From UKL13-3 sp964392775 (GTDB lineage: Bacteria; Bacteroidota; Bacteroidia; UKL13-3): 64,000 bases of DNA. This document shows, piece after piece, positions 15,298 through 25,061 of this stretch (within the stretch, counting starts at the first letter, position 1; the number at the start of each line of letters is the position of its first letter). Below the pieces are notes generated by a model. That model was not told where the DNA came from. It ran no database searches and was given only the letters and a program-made list of their open reading frames with translations. The stretch is taken from the NCBI GenBank assembly GCA_964392775.1, contig CAYMRD010000009.1, positions 1-64,000 on the forward strand. Reading direction: 5' to 3'. A program made the position numbers and the translations under genes.

Positions 15298-17535
15298 ATG
15301 AAAAAATCACTTTTACTTTCTGCCTTCGCAGCAGTTCTTAGTTTTGGTGCTTCGGCTCAAAACTATTACTACTACAAAACCGTGGGAGGACCTGCAGGGT
15401 ACTCATCTACTCCCCCTACGGGAGCTACGGCTGTCCTTCCCGGTACATCTACCGCAACCAGCAATACTTTATCCCCAGAACAAAACTTCCCATTCGACAA
15501 TTGGTCGTTTTATGATTCAACCTTTACTACAAGTACAAAATTTAAAGTAAGTACCAGCGGTTACATCACATTTGATCCGAATCAAACTACTGACAACACA
15601 AGCAATACAATCCTTCCTGACGCAAGTGCACCTAAAATGTCAATCTTTGCATTTTGGGATAACACCAGCATGCAAACTGTAACGCAAGGATCTTCGACAT
15701 TTGCTTCCGGGGTTAGATCATGGATTTATGGAACAGCTCCTAACCGTACCTTTGTGGTACAATGGCAGTTGATGCAAGTGAACGGGAGTTCAAGTTCTTC
15801 AACCCCAAGCAATGTTACTTATTACGCAGTATTGTTTGATGAGGCCGGAGGATTTAAGGTTTTGCATAACTATGGTTTCGGAATCTTTACTTCAACTGTA
15901 GGCACTCAAAACATTGATGGAACAATTGGATGCAGTGTAGCCGGAAGCCCTAACCTTAATTATGGTGGAGCCAATGGTGTCAATGATCCTAAACAATGGG
16001 TTGTTTACAACTTCGTATATGGAACTCAGCCAACTTTTGATTTACGTGTAAAAGCCAGCTTAACGCCTGAGATTACCTCACAAGGTGTTGCTACTACTAT
16101 TAAAGTAAGCGCTGCAAACTACGGTTCGCAGAACATTACCGGTGCAAAAATGAATTACTCTGTTAATGACCTTCCTGCTGGTGGTGGTGTTTCTGGTATA
16201 GTTTCTACATCTATTGCTAACAGCGGGGGAACCGCGGATATCAGCCACCCTACAACTTTCACTCCTCAAAGTAGTGCTGCCGGAAATACACAATCAGTTA
16301 AGGTATGGTTCACCGAAATTAATGGTGGCAGCATCCCTTCTGCTGATACTCTCACATTTGACCTGTTTGTAAACAGTGGAGTAAGTGGCAGTAAAAAAGT
16401 ATTGATTGAAGAAGGCTCTGGTGCCTGGTGCGGCTATTGCGTGGATGGCCACTATCGTTTGAAAGGTATCCTCGAAGCCAACCCTACAACCGTATTTGCC
16501 GGTGTTCACCATAACTCTGACGGAATGGTGAATGCTTCAAGTAATGACATCAACACAACCTATCAAACAGGATACCCTTATGGTATGGTTGACCGTAAAA
16601 AGTTTGATGATCAGGATAACGTTGGTATGAATAGAACTTTATGGGCTGCCAAAGCTGCTGCGCAGTTAAACGAAGCAACTCCTGTTAACGTAAGCATTAT
16701 CAACAAAACGTTTGATTGGGCTGCGGGAACAGTTACCTATACCGTTAAAGCAGATTTTGTTGATTACGCAAAACCTGGCGATCTCCGTATCAACACAATG
16801 GTTATTGAAGATAAAGTAAGAGGTCCAAAAAACACTCCAACTAATACACAATGGAACCAAACCAACTATTATAGTTATTATTACGGCAGCAGTGCTGCAG
16901 GAGGCCCTTCTCACCCATTGTTCGCAGAACCTCAATATATAATTGGATACTGGCATAATGAAGTAGTAAGGGGCTTTCCTTCAGGCACATGGGGTACTCC
17001 TGGTGTTATTACCAACCCTGCACCCGGTCAATCATACACATACACATATACTCATACCATGCAAGCTGCAAACGCTGTTTCTTATCCTGATGAAGCAGGA
17101 ATGGATGATACAGACTACAGAAGCACCAAAAGCGGTCGTGGATGGAATAAATTTGAGGACACTAAACTGATTGCTTTTGTATCATACTACAATGCTGATG
17201 TGACTAAACGTCAGATTTTAAACGTGACTCAAACCAATATGATTAATACAGGTATGAACGAATTGAAAGAAAACCCAATTGGTTCAGTATCGGTATATCC
17301 AAACCCTGTTACTGATAATGCTACCATTAACTTCAACATGAATACCGCTTCAAACGTACAGGTTGAAGTGATCAATGTGGTAGGTCAGAAAGTAGCTACC
17401 CTGGCTAACCGTAACTATGCTGCCGGAGAACACACCGTATTCTTCACTACAGAGAACTTGGAAAACGGAATCTACTTCGTTACTGTTTCTTCTGCAGAAG
17501 GCAAATCAACTTACCGTTTTGTAGTGAGCAAATAA
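15298..17535 (+). CDS. T9SS-sorted protein with Omp28-like thioredoxin domain
   Basis: A 745-residue secreted protein. Signal peptide to FGASAQ; an N-terminal beta-rich domain (about 25-245); a CARDB-like domain (about 246-360); then an Omp28-related domain starting KKVLIEEGSGAWCGYCVDGH, which carries a WCXXC thioredoxin-type motif; and a C-terminal T9SS sorting domain (VYPNPVTDNATINF...RFVVSK). The WCGYC site suggests thiol-disulfide chemistry outside the cell, but activity is inferred. The domain is related to the Omp28 lipoprotein at 6703-7635, here coupled to T9SS export instead of a lipid anchor. It stands alone, followed by a terminator. Confidence 0.85.
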   Translation: MKKSLLLSAFAAVLSFGASAQNYYYYKTVGGPAGYSSTPPTGATAVLPGTSTATSNTLSPEQNFPFDNWSFYDSTFTTSTKFKVSTSGYITFDPNQTTDNTSNTILPDASAPKMSIFAFWDNTSMQTVTQGSSTFASGVRSWIYGTAPNRTFVVQWQLMQVNGSSSSSTPSNVTYYAVLFDEAGGFKVLHNYGFGIFTSTVGTQNIDGTIGCSVAGSPNLNYGGANGVNDPKQWVVYNFVYGTQPTFDLRVKASLTPEITSQGVATTIKVSAANYGSQNITGAKMNYSVNDLPAGGGVSGIVSTSIANSGGTADISHPTTFTPQSSAAGNTQSVKVWFTEINGGSIPSADTLTFDLFVNSGVSGSKKVLIEEGSGAWCGYCVDGHYRLKGILEANPTTVFAGVHHNSDGMVNASSNDINTTYQTGYPYGMVDRKKFDDQDNVGMNRTLWAAKAAAQLNEATPVNVSIINKTFDWAAGTVTYTVKADFVDYAKPGDLRINTMVIEDKVRGPKNTPTNTQWNQTNYYSYYYGSSAAGGPSHPLFAEPQYIIGYWHNEVVRGFPSGTWGTPGVITNPAPGQSYTYTYTHTMQAANAVSYPDEAGMDDTDYRSTKSGRGWNKFEDTKLIAFVSYYNADVTKRQILNVTQTNMINTGMNELKENPIGSVSVYPNPVTDNATINFNMNTASNVQVEVINVVGQKVATLANRNYAAGEHTVFFTTENLENGIYFVTVSSAEGKSTYRFVVSK

Positions 17536-17555
17536 TCACTCACTCTGATACAAAC

Positions 17556-17589
17556 AAAAAATCCCGTGACTTGCGTCACGGGATTTTTT
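17556..17589. terminator. Strong bidirectional terminator
   Basis: AAAAAATCCCGTGAC (17556-17570), loop TTGC, GTCACGGGATTTTTT (17575-17589). It lies 20 bases past the T9SS gene and 46 bases past the end of the converging E1 gene. Confidence 0.92.
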
Positions 17590-17634
17590 TATGCGCATGA
17601 TGGTTAAAAGTTCGTCAGGATGGTAAAGGCTTGC

Positions 17635-19650
17635 TTAGAAATTTAGCAAGGTTTGGAGTTCGTCTTTGAAACGTTGTTTAGGCAAGAAGTTTTGTTCCAG
17701 ATCTACATTGAACGGGACAGGAGTATCCAAACTTCCGCTGCGCATTACCGGAGCATCCAGACTCTTAAAACAATGCTGCGAAATATGAGCGGCAATCTCA
17801 GCTCCTATTCCTCCTGTTAACGTATCTTCATGCAGGATGAATGCCTTACCTGTTTTACGAACGCTGGCCTCCACCGCTTCTTTATCCCACGGCAATAAGG
17901 TGCGCAGGTCAATAATATCAGCATCAATACCTGCTTCTTTGCAATAAGCCTTGGCCCAATGCACACCGGCCCCATAAGTGATGATACTCACTTCCGAACC
18001 TTCAGTTACCAAACGGGCTTTGCCAATTTCCAATTCGTAATAGTCATCGTATACTTCTTCTTCCAGTTCCACCGAACGGTACAATGCTTTGTGTTCAAAA
18101 AACAGTACCGGATTCGGGTCTGAGAATGATGCCGCCAGCAATCCTTTGGCATCACCCGGAGTGCTTGGATAAACAATCTTTAAACCCGGAACATGAAAAA
18201 ACCACGCTTCGTTGCTTTGCGAGTGAAAAGGCCCTGCACCCACACCTGCTCCCGTTGGCATCCTCACCACAACATCTGCGTTTTGGCCCCAGCGGTAATA
18301 ACTCTTAGCCAGATTGTTTACAATTTGGTTGAATCCAACACTCACAAAATCGGCAAACTGCATTTCCACCATGGCCTTCATGCCTTTGATGGATAATCCA
18401 TAAGCCGCACCCAGAATAGCGCTCTCGCACAAAGGAGTATTGCGCACACGGTTTTTGCCAAATTGCTCCAAAAATCCCTGAGTAATTTTAAACACCCCTC
18501 CGTAGGCTCCGATATCCTGTCCCATCAACACGAGGTTATCATGTTTCTCCATGCTCTGACGCATCCCGTCACTGATGGCATCCACCAAACGTTTTTTGGT
18601 TTTGCGCTCACCTGAAGGAGCTACTGTCACATGTTGTAAATGTCCGAATGACGATGCCGGTTGAGATACAACCGGTGCATACACATCCGTCATTTCAATA
18701 TGGGTATCAGGAGTAATTTCAGGTTCCGCTAAAACCCTTTCTACACTTTCGTCAATGTCCTTTTTAAATTCAGCACGATACTCAGCAATGAGTTCATCCG
18801 TCAATACTTTTTGTTCTTTCAGGAAAGCTTCATAGTTCGCAATCGGGTCTTTTTTCCCCCACTCATCAAACAACTCCTGCGGAACATACTTGGTTCCCGA
18901 AGCTTCTTCGTGACCACGCATACGGAAGGTGATACACTCCAACAATACAGGACGCGGATTGGTGCGCATGCTGATGGCCAGATTGCGAACCGTATCATAT
19001 ACTTCCAGAATATTATTGCCATCAATTTTAATGGCCTGCATGCCGTAGCCTATTCCTTTATCAATGAAATTTTTGCAGCGGAATTGCTCGTTGCTGGGAG
19101 TCGATAATCCATACCCGTTATTTTCAACAACAAAAATCACCGGTAGTTCCCAAACAGCCGCGGTGTTCAATGCCTCGTGAAAATCGCCTTCGCTGGCGCC
19201 ACCATCTCCGCTGAATACCACTGATATTTTTTCTTCTTTGTTGATGAGATGCGACAATGAGATACCATCGGCTACACCCAGCATAGCTCCCAGATGCGAG
19301 ATCATGCCCACAATATGGTGCTCGTTGGTTCCAAAGTGGAACGAACGCTCACGGCCTTTTGAATATCCGTTGAGCTTGCCCTGCCACTGTGAAAACAGTT
19401 TAGCAAAAGGCATCTTGCGCGAAGTCCATACTCCAAGGTTACGGTGCAAAGGCAGGATATACTCATCCTCATCCAAAGCCATCGTAACTCCCACACTGAT
19501 GGCCTCCTGTCCGATACCCGAAAACCATTTACTCACCTGTCCCTGACGGAGCAAAATGAGCATCTTCTCCTCAATCATACGAGGTTGAAGCATGCCTTTG
19601 TATAGTTGTAGCAACTGCTCGTTGCTGTAAAATTTTTTATTGAATTGCAT
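17635..19650 (-). CDS. Fused alpha/beta 2-oxoacid dehydrogenase E1
   Basis: A 671-residue thiamine-diphosphate enzyme combining the E1 alpha (about 1-320) and E1 beta (about 345-671) chains in one polypeptide, a form common in Bacteroidota. Alpha: the TPP/Mg motif GDGGASEGDFHEAL...NNGYGLS and the phosphorylation-loop-like MRGHEEASGTKY. Beta: VLMGQDIGAYGGVFKIT, PLCESAILGAAYG and HEDTLTGGIGAEIAAHI. The substrate is either branched-chain 2-oxoacids or pyruvate; I favour branched-chain from the fused form but cannot decide. I start at the ATG at 19650 (MQFNKKFYSNEQ). It lies 5 kb from the E2/E3 genes with T9SS genes between. Confidence 0.88.
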   Translation of the reverse strand: MQFNKKFYSNEQLLQLYKGMLQPRMIEEKMLILLRQGQVSKWFSGIGQEAISVGVTMALDEDEYILPLHRNLGVWTSRKMPFAKLFSQWQGKLNGYSKGRERSFHFGTNEHHIVGMISHLGAMLGVADGISLSHLINKEEKISVVFSGDGGASEGDFHEALNTAAVWELPVIFVVENNGYGLSTPSNEQFRCKNFIDKGIGYGMQAIKIDGNNILEVYDTVRNLAISMRTNPRPVLLECITFRMRGHEEASGTKYVPQELFDEWGKKDPIANYEAFLKEQKVLTDELIAEYRAEFKKDIDESVERVLAEPEITPDTHIEMTDVYAPVVSQPASSFGHLQHVTVAPSGERKTKKRLVDAISDGMRQSMEKHDNLVLMGQDIGAYGGVFKITQGFLEQFGKNRVRNTPLCESAILGAAYGLSIKGMKAMVEMQFADFVSVGFNQIVNNLAKSYYRWGQNADVVVRMPTGAGVGAGPFHSQSNEAWFFHVPGLKIVYPSTPGDAKGLLAASFSDPNPVLFFEHKALYRSVELEEEVYDDYYELEIGKARLVTEGSEVSIITYGAGVHWAKAYCKEAGIDADIIDLRTLLPWDKEAVEASVRKTGKAFILHEDTLTGGIGAEIAAHISQHCFKSLDAPVMRSGSLDTPVPFNVDLEQNFLPKQRFKDELQTLLNF

Positions 19651-19855
19651 GGATATAAGCTTCTCCGAATGGAAGTGCAATGATAGCTAAATTGAAGGAT
19701 TTAATATGTATGAGGAATAATCTCGCAGAAGCGCAGGTGAAGCAAAGCACAAAGAAATACCTCAAATTTAATACTCTCTCAACTCAACTACTTTCCTTTA
19801 CGTATTGCGGAGAGTCCCTCATTCTGCGTAGCAGAATTATTTCCGCTTTGGCGTT

Positions 19856-20728
19856 TTATTTGCTTTTCTCCACCAGCTCATACAAGATACCGTCTTTTAA
19901 ACCGGCACTTGGGGCATGCAGCTTATCAATATCTCCCCAGCCTAAAATTTTAAGGTAGATGCTGGCCGAAGGAGCGATTACATCGGCACGGTCAGGATTC
20001 AGTTTGTATTTATCAATCCGCTCTTTCATGCTCATCTTTTTTACATCTTTGTAAAACACTTCAAGCTGGTTGGTGGTAATATGCGGGTCGGTTGCCGGAT
20101 TGATGATCATGGCAATTTTGTTGATGGTTCCGCTGGTGGCAATGGCTTCTGCATTTTTAATATCATTCAGGTGTCCTTTGACATACGTTTCCATATCATC
20201 CCATGTATTTTTTTTCACGGCATTGTCAATCAAACGAACAGTACCCACATCAAACGAAACGGAATCGTATGCTTTGCGATTTTTAATTACCGTCATTTCT
20301 GTGCTGCCTCCACCCACATCAATGGTGAGGTAACTTTTACCGGGCTGCAAATGTTGCTGGATGGATTTTAAGATCAGCTCCGATTCGCGTTTCCCGTTGA
20401 TGATATCAATTTTGATCCCCGATTTATCGAGTACCTTCTCAACAATCTTGGGTCCGTTTTTGGCTTCACGCATGGCCGAAGTGGCACATGCCATATAATG
20501 TTCCACCTCGTAAACATCCATCAGTAATGCGAATGACTGCATTGCCTTGTAAAAGATTTCGCGTTTTTCTTTACTGATTTTTCTTTCATTAAAAGCATCA
20601 TCGCCCAACCGAATGGGGACACGCACAAACTCTATTTTTTTAAACGGTTCACCTCCCGGTTCGTTGTTGATACCCGCTATTTGTAGGCGTACTGCGTTCG
20701 ACCCGATATCAATGGCTGCAATTTTCAT
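19856..20728 (-). CDS. Ppx/GppA-type exopolyphosphatase
   Basis: A 290-residue phosphatase of the Ppx/GppA family (actin-like ATPase fold), which in the family hydrolyses polyphosphate or pppGpp. N-terminal AAIDIGSNAVRLQIAG is the phosphate-1 loop, ACATSAMREAKNG follows, and TIDVGGGSTEMTVI is the phosphate-2 loop. It is short, corresponding to the two catalytic subdomains without the C-terminal HD extension of E. coli Ppx. It may be co-transcribed with the upstream FemAB and deacetylase genes on the minus strand, 52 bases away. Confidence 0.88.
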   Translation of the reverse strand: MKIAAIDIGSNAVRLQIAGINNEPGGEPFKKIEFVRVPIRLGDDAFNERKISKEKREIFYKAMQSFALLMDVYEVEHYMACATSAMREAKNGPKIVEKVLDKSGIKIDIINGKRESELILKSIQQHLQPGKSYLTIDVGGGSTEMTVIKNRKAYDSVSFDVGTVRLIDNAVKKNTWDDMETYVKGHLNDIKNAEAIATSGTINKIAMIINPATDPHITTNQLEVFYKDVKKMSMKERIDKYKLNPDRADVIAPSASIYLKILGWGDIDKLHAPSAGLKDGILYELVEKSK

Positions 20729-20780
20729 GTGCTGTGATTTGAAGGTGAAAATAAGAATAAAAACGAATGTCGGGTAATCT

Positions 20781-21692
20781 TTATTTAAGCCACCTCAGCG
20801 GCAATGGCAAACGGTTGATATGCAGTTTAAAATAGGGTTGCTTATAAGCTCCAAATCCTTTAAAGAAACGGGCAATACCGGGTATTTCCGATCCTTCAAA
20901 GTCGAGCAGCATTTCCTTTTCTGCATATTCGGTAATGAGGGTATCAAACAAACGGTACATCGAACGCAGTTTCCGTCCTTTATCCGTTGCACCTCCCAAA
21001 ACATAAATGATGCGTGACTGGTGAATCAAAAATACGCCCACCGCTTCCAGGTTCTCAGCACCATCATACACACCTAAACATTTGAGCAGATTTCGTTGCT
21101 GAGCAGCCAGCAGCACATTTAAAAATTTCTCGTAATCTTCAGGGTATGCTTCGCTGGTGTTTAAAGCTTTATATTTTTGGTAAAAGGCTACCGCCAAAGC
21201 AGGGTCAACAACTTGTACCTGCTGAGGATTTTTATGTGATTTTCTGAGGTTGCGCTGGCAATGTTCATCAAAATGTTTGTGGAGGTGATGGTAGGTATGA
21301 TTCAGGTTCAGCACAAGATTTTTGCGTTTCTTCAACTGAATGACACCATCTTCCGGAAGAAGATTCTGCTCATTGAGGTTGATATCAATAAAGCGGTAGT
21401 GTTGAGGAATGGCTTTGATAAAATCAGGTAAATGTACAACCGACTCGGGGCGTTTAAAAAACAAACCTAACTGCTGCGTAAAAAACGGCTGGTACAAATA
21501 ATTGATAAACAATTTTCTGTTTTGGGTAAGAGGCATCACGGCATCGTAATCATCCATCACAAGCGCATGCCAGCCAGCAGCCATCTCATTTAAATACCAG
21601 CTATAGGCATACACCATGCTATTGGCTGATTGTTCAATGCATTGGTCCCATTTGGTCTGGTCTATTTCATCATGTGTCAGGTATCGGATCAT
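20781..21692 (-). CDS. FemAB/GNAT-like acyltransferase
   Basis: A 303-residue protein of the FemAB-like part of the GNAT superfamily. Visible features are an N-terminal MIRYLTHDEIDQTKWDQCIE, the paired region LNHTYHHLHKHFDEHCQRNLRKSHK, and a second GNAT-like half with VGVFLIHQSRIIYVLGG and LLDFEGSEIPGIARFFKGFG. Family members transfer amino acids or acyl groups onto cell-envelope precursors or peptides; the substrate here is unknown. It overlaps the polysaccharide-deacetylase-like gene by four bases (ATGA type), so the two are translationally coupled, pointing to a shared envelope role. Confidence 0.75.
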   Translation of the reverse strand: MIRYLTHDEIDQTKWDQCIEQSANSMVYAYSWYLNEMAAGWHALVMDDYDAVMPLTQNRKLFINYLYQPFFTQQLGLFFKRPESVVHLPDFIKAIPQHYRFIDINLNEQNLLPEDGVIQLKKRKNLVLNLNHTYHHLHKHFDEHCQRNLRKSHKNPQQVQVVDPALAVAFYQKYKALNTSEAYPEDYEKFLNVLLAAQQRNLLKCLGVYDGAENLEAVGVFLIHQSRIIYVLGGATDKGRKLRSMYRLFDTLITEYAEKEMLLDFEGSEIPGIARFFKGFGAYKQPYFKLHINRLPLPLRWLK

Positions 21693-22996
21693 GGTCGTGC
21701 AAGGGTATGTAAGGTTTCAAAAACTTCTTTCCAGGGTTCCCAACCGTCAGTGGTACTGAGGTTGCTATTGTGCCATAAGCTGATGAAGGTTCCGTTCACT
21801 TGTTTTACTTCCTGTATCAGTTGTTCCACTTTGCTTATGGCCGATGGAATGGAGAGGTTCATGTGGTAACGGAGCGTAACATCCATCACACAGGTGGGCA
21901 TGAGCAACAGTTCGGTAGCCTCGTTTTGCTCAAGATTGTAAAAGAAAAACGGGAAAGCAGTGGAGGCGCGAAAGCCTGCAATATTAGCGTAAGCCATTGA
22001 GTAGTCGTGTGTGATGCCGAGTTTAATCAGTTCGTTCATGGTTTGCGGCAAACGGAAACGCAAAAAATGTTGTCGGTTCATCGAAATGGGTTTACCACAG
22101 GTGGCTTCAAGCATTTCTTTTTCGACTTTCATCATCTCTATTTGATTCATTGTTTCATACGAGGGATGAATGCCGAGTGTATATTTATGTGCAAGTTTCT
22201 GAACCAAACTTTTCATCTCCGGACATTCCGGGTCGAGGGCCTCATCAAATTCCGAATCACCGCCACACAGCACAAAATACAATACTTCACAGTCTTTGGT
22301 TTGGCGGGAAATATAATCGTAGGTGTCGAATGGATCCGGTATTTTTCCGTTCAGCACCTGCACTTGTTCGGTGAGTTTGCCAAACCGAAACAGTCCGGCC
22401 GACTTCAACGTTTTTTTAAGCTGACGGCTATTCTGCAATCCTTTGTACAAATACGCCCTGTCGATATCAAATGTTGAGCAATGTGAATACACTGGTGTTG
22501 AGCAGGCAATTGGCCCGAACTCCCGCTCTAAAACGCCTTTCAGCAGGTTAGCCCATTTATCTACCAGAGGTGTTTCGATAAATCCGTACTGCACTGCTAA
22601 ACTTTGTTCGGCATCAAACCGTCCGTGGTCATCCACCTTGTGCGGTAAGTATTCTTCGTAGCGGCTTAGCAGGTAAAAACTGGCGGCAAACAACTCAAAC
22701 GGAACCGGACCATTTTGTTCCCATATCAGGGTATCCCAAACATAATCATGTTTAAGGGAAAGACTGTGGTTGTGAAGTTGCTGCTCGCTGAGCAGTCCGT
22801 GCGGTGAAATTTGCAGCGTACCGGCAAATTCCCGGTGGCTGTAATTGATTTTCGGTCCGGTGGCCGACACAAATTCCTGCATATTGCCCGTGAGCAGGTA
22901 AGACATGCCCAATCTGCGGGTAAAAAGCTCATGCAAAACGTAGTGCAATCGAGGTGAATCCGTATGTTCAGCGTAAATCCGTATCAACCCCTGCAA
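21689..22996 (-). CDS. Polysaccharide-deacetylase-like protein (DUF7033 type)
   Basis: About 435 residues. The N-terminal half (RLHYVLHELFTRRLGMSYLL...) matches what is annotated as DUF7033. The C-terminal half is an NodB-like TIM-barrel: STFDIDRAYLYKGL contains the metal-binding Asp-x-Asp, LGIHPSYET supplies His, and NRQHFLRFRLPQTMNELIKL follows. The enzyme is thus a candidate carbohydrate deacetylase, with a weakly conserved active site. The start is uncertain: the frame opens with TTG codons at 22996 and 22987 and has no ATG before LGMSYL, so a TTG start is assumed. It is the first gene of a coupled pair with the FemAB-like gene. Confidence 0.72.
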   Translation of the reverse strand: MQGLIRIYAEHTDSPRLHYVLHELFTRRLGMSYLLTGNMQEFVSATGPKINYSHREFAGTLQISPHGLLSEQQLHNHSLSLKHDYVWDTLIWEQNGPVPFELFAASFYLLSRYEEYLPHKVDDHGRFDAEQSLAVQYGFIETPLVDKWANLLKGVLEREFGPIACSTPVYSHCSTFDIDRAYLYKGLQNSRQLKKTLKSAGLFRFGKLTEQVQVLNGKIPDPFDTYDYISRQTKDCEVLYFVLCGGDSEFDEALDPECPEMKSLVQKLAHKYTLGIHPSYETMNQIEMMKVEKEMLEATCGKPISMNRQHFLRFRLPQTMNELIKLGITHDYSMAYANIAGFRASTAFPFFFYNLEQNEATELLLMPTCVMDVTLRYHMNLSIPSAISKVEQLIQEVKQVNGTFISLWHNSNLSTTDGWEPWKEVFETLHTLARP

Positions 22997-23086
22997 GTTA
23001 TGTACAAAGGGCTGTCAATGTCAAAACAAGTAATGCACAAAACAATGTTTCCGTAAGTGGGGGGTAAGGCTTATTTTCGCGCACTT

Positions 23087-24556
23087 ATGAGCGAAGAAAT
23101 ATTCAAAAAAGTGGTAAGCCATGCGAAGGAGTATGGTTTTGTATTCCCTTCAAGCGAAATATATGACGGACTGGGTGCCGTATACGATTATGGACAGAAT
23201 GGTGTGGAACTGAAAAATAACCTGCGCCAGTATTGGTGGAAAGCCATGGTTCAACTGCACGAAAATATTGTGGGGATTGATGCGGCTATTTTTATGCATC
23301 CTAAAACCTGGAAAGCCAGCGGACATATTGATGGTTTCAGCGATCCGATGATTGATAACAAGGATAGCAAAAAACGCTACCGTGCTGATCAGCTGCTCGA
23401 AGATAAAATTGCCCGTTATGAAAAAGACGGTAAAACACAAAAGGCTGAAGAGTTGCAAGCAGCACTTGATCAGGCTTTGCTGGATAATGATTTGCCACAA
23501 CTCAAAACCCTGATTGAGCAACACGAAATTGCCTGCCCGATTAGTGGTACCCGCAACTGGACGGATGTTCGCCAGTTTAATCTGATGTTTAGCACCGAGA
23601 TGGGTGCAATGGCTGAAGATGCCGATAAAATCTACCTGCGCCCCGAAACGGCTCAGGGTATTTTTGTGAATTTCTTAAACGTGCAAAAAACCGGAAGGAT
23701 GAAAATTCCATTTGGTATTGCTCAAACAGGAAAAGCTTTCCGCAATGAAATTATAGCCCGCCAGTTCATCATGCGCATGCGTGAATTTGAACAAATGGAA
23801 ATGCAGTTTTTTGTGCGTCCGGGCACCCAAAAACAATGGTACGAATACTGGAAGGAAGCGCGTTTGAAATGGCATAAAAAATTAGGGTTGGGCGACCAAA
23901 ATTACCGTTTCCACGATCACGTAAAGCTTGCACATTATGCCGATGCAGCGGTTGATATTGAGTTTAACTATCCGTTTGGATTTAAAGAACTCGAAGGTGT
24001 TCACTCACGAACTGATTTTGACTTGAAAAATCATCAGGAACTCTCAGGCAAAAAGATGCAGTATTTTGATGCGGAACTAGATGAGAACGGTAAACCTTAT
24101 GGTAACTATATTCCGTATGTAGTTGAAACTTCGGTTGGATTGGATCGTTTGTTCTTGGCCACCTTGTGTGCAAGTTATAAAGAAGAAGAAGTTGGCGAAG
24201 AAGATAAAAAAGATACGCGAGTGGTATTAACCTTGCCTCCTGTATTGGCTCCGTACAAAGTGGCTATTTTCCCACTCACAAAAAAAGACGGACTACCGGA
24301 AGTTGCCCGCAAGTTGATGGACGACTTGAAAATGGATTACAGCTGTTTTTACGAGGAGAAAGATGCTATCGGAAAACGTTACCGCAGACAAGATGCTTTG
24401 GGGACACCGTTCTGCATCACCATCGACCACGAGTCGCTGGAGAACCAAACAGTGACCATCCGCTACCGCGATACGATGCAGCAAGAGCGTATTCCGATGG
24501 AGCGCGTCAGAGAGATTTTGGCGCGTGAAATTAGCTGGAGTAAGTTGTTGGGGTAA
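23087..24556 (+). CDS. glyQS: Glycyl-tRNA synthetase (dimeric type)
   Basis: A 489-residue class II aminoacyl-tRNA synthetase charging tRNA-Gly, of the homodimeric bacterial/eukaryotic form rather than the alpha2-beta2 GlyQ/GlyS form. Motifs: VFPSSEIYDGLGAVYDYGQNG at the N-terminus (in two parts, VFPSSEIYDG and LGAVYDYGQNG), motif 2 GKAFRNEI, YLRPETAQGIFVNF, motif 3 VETSVGLDRLFLATL, and an anticodon-binding domain of about 100 residues at the C-terminus. I start at the ATG at 23087 (MSEEIFKKVV); the ten codons before it lie in the likely leader. TATTTTCG just upstream is a near match to the -7 box. Confidence 0.96.
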   Translation: MSEEIFKKVVSHAKEYGFVFPSSEIYDGLGAVYDYGQNGVELKNNLRQYWWKAMVQLHENIVGIDAAIFMHPKTWKASGHIDGFSDPMIDNKDSKKRYRADQLLEDKIARYEKDGKTQKAEELQAALDQALLDNDLPQLKTLIEQHEIACPISGTRNWTDVRQFNLMFSTEMGAMAEDADKIYLRPETAQGIFVNFLNVQKTGRMKIPFGIAQTGKAFRNEIIARQFIMRMREFEQMEMQFFVRPGTQKQWYEYWKEARLKWHKKLGLGDQNYRFHDHVKLAHYADAAVDIEFNYPFGFKELEGVHSRTDFDLKNHQELSGKKMQYFDAELDENGKPYGNYIPYVVETSVGLDRLFLATLCASYKEEEVGEEDKKDTRVVLTLPPVLAPYKVAIFPLTKKDGLPEVARKLMDDLKMDYSCFYEEKDAIGKRYRRQDALGTPFCITIDHESLENQTVTIRYRDTMQQERIPMERVREILAREISWSKLLG

Positions 24557-24566
24557 GAGAAGAAGA

Positions 24567-25010
24567 CTCCCGCAGATATAAGTCGCAGATAATAAATGCT
24601 TCTATGACTGAAAATAAGATTTCATACCTGATACGAGGTGCCATTTTTAATGTGTACAATGGACTGGGTCCGGGATTACTGGAGTCGGTTTATGTGGCGG
24701 CTTTGGTACATGAGTTGAGAAAAGAGAAACTTAATGTGCAAACAGAAGTTCCGGTGCCAGTGATATATGATGGTATCAAACTTGAACTTGGCTTCCGGCT
24801 GGATATTTTGGTGGAGGATTTAGTGGTGATTGAAGTGAAGTCTGTTGAACAATTGGCCAATGTTCACCACAAACAGGTTCTGACCTATTTAAAATTGTAC
24901 AACAAAAAGCTCGGTATACTTGTTAACTTTAATACAGATACGATTGAGGAAAATATTTTCAGAAAAGTAATGGGTCTCTAATCTGCGTTGATCTGCGCAA
25001 TCTGCGGGAG
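24567..25010. repeat. 11-bp inverted repeat pair enclosing the GxxExxY gene
   Basis: CTCCCGCAGAT (24567-24577) and its reverse complement ATCTGCGGGAG (25000-25010) bracket the GxxExxY gene. Further GCAGAT and ATCTGCG copies lie inside both flanks. The layout suggests that gene and flanks form one dispersed unit. Confidence 0.6.
24604..24981 (+). CDS. GxxExxY family protein
   Basis: A 125-residue protein of the GxxExxY family (PF13366, PD-(D/E)XK-like fold). The name-giving motif is GPGLLESVY at residues 22-30. ELGFRLDILVEDLVVIEVKSVE carries the acidic and Glu-x-Lys residues of a PDDEXK core, and HHKQVLTYLKLYNKKLGILVNF closes the fold. Function is not established; nuclease activity is possible but untested. 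The gene sits 47 bases after glyQS and is bracketed by inverted repeats (24567-25010), typical of the multi-copy, scattered distribution of this family in Bacteroidota. Confidence 0.88.
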   Translation: MTENKISYLIRGAIFNVYNGLGPGLLESVYVAALVHELRKEKLNVQTEVPVPVIYDGIKLELGFRLDILVEDLVVIEVKSVEQLANVHHKQVLTYLKLYNKKLGILVNFNTDTIEENIFRKVMGL

Positions 25011-25061
25011 ATAAACTCAGATAATCAAGGGACATCAGCGTAACCTGCGGGAAACAAAATT

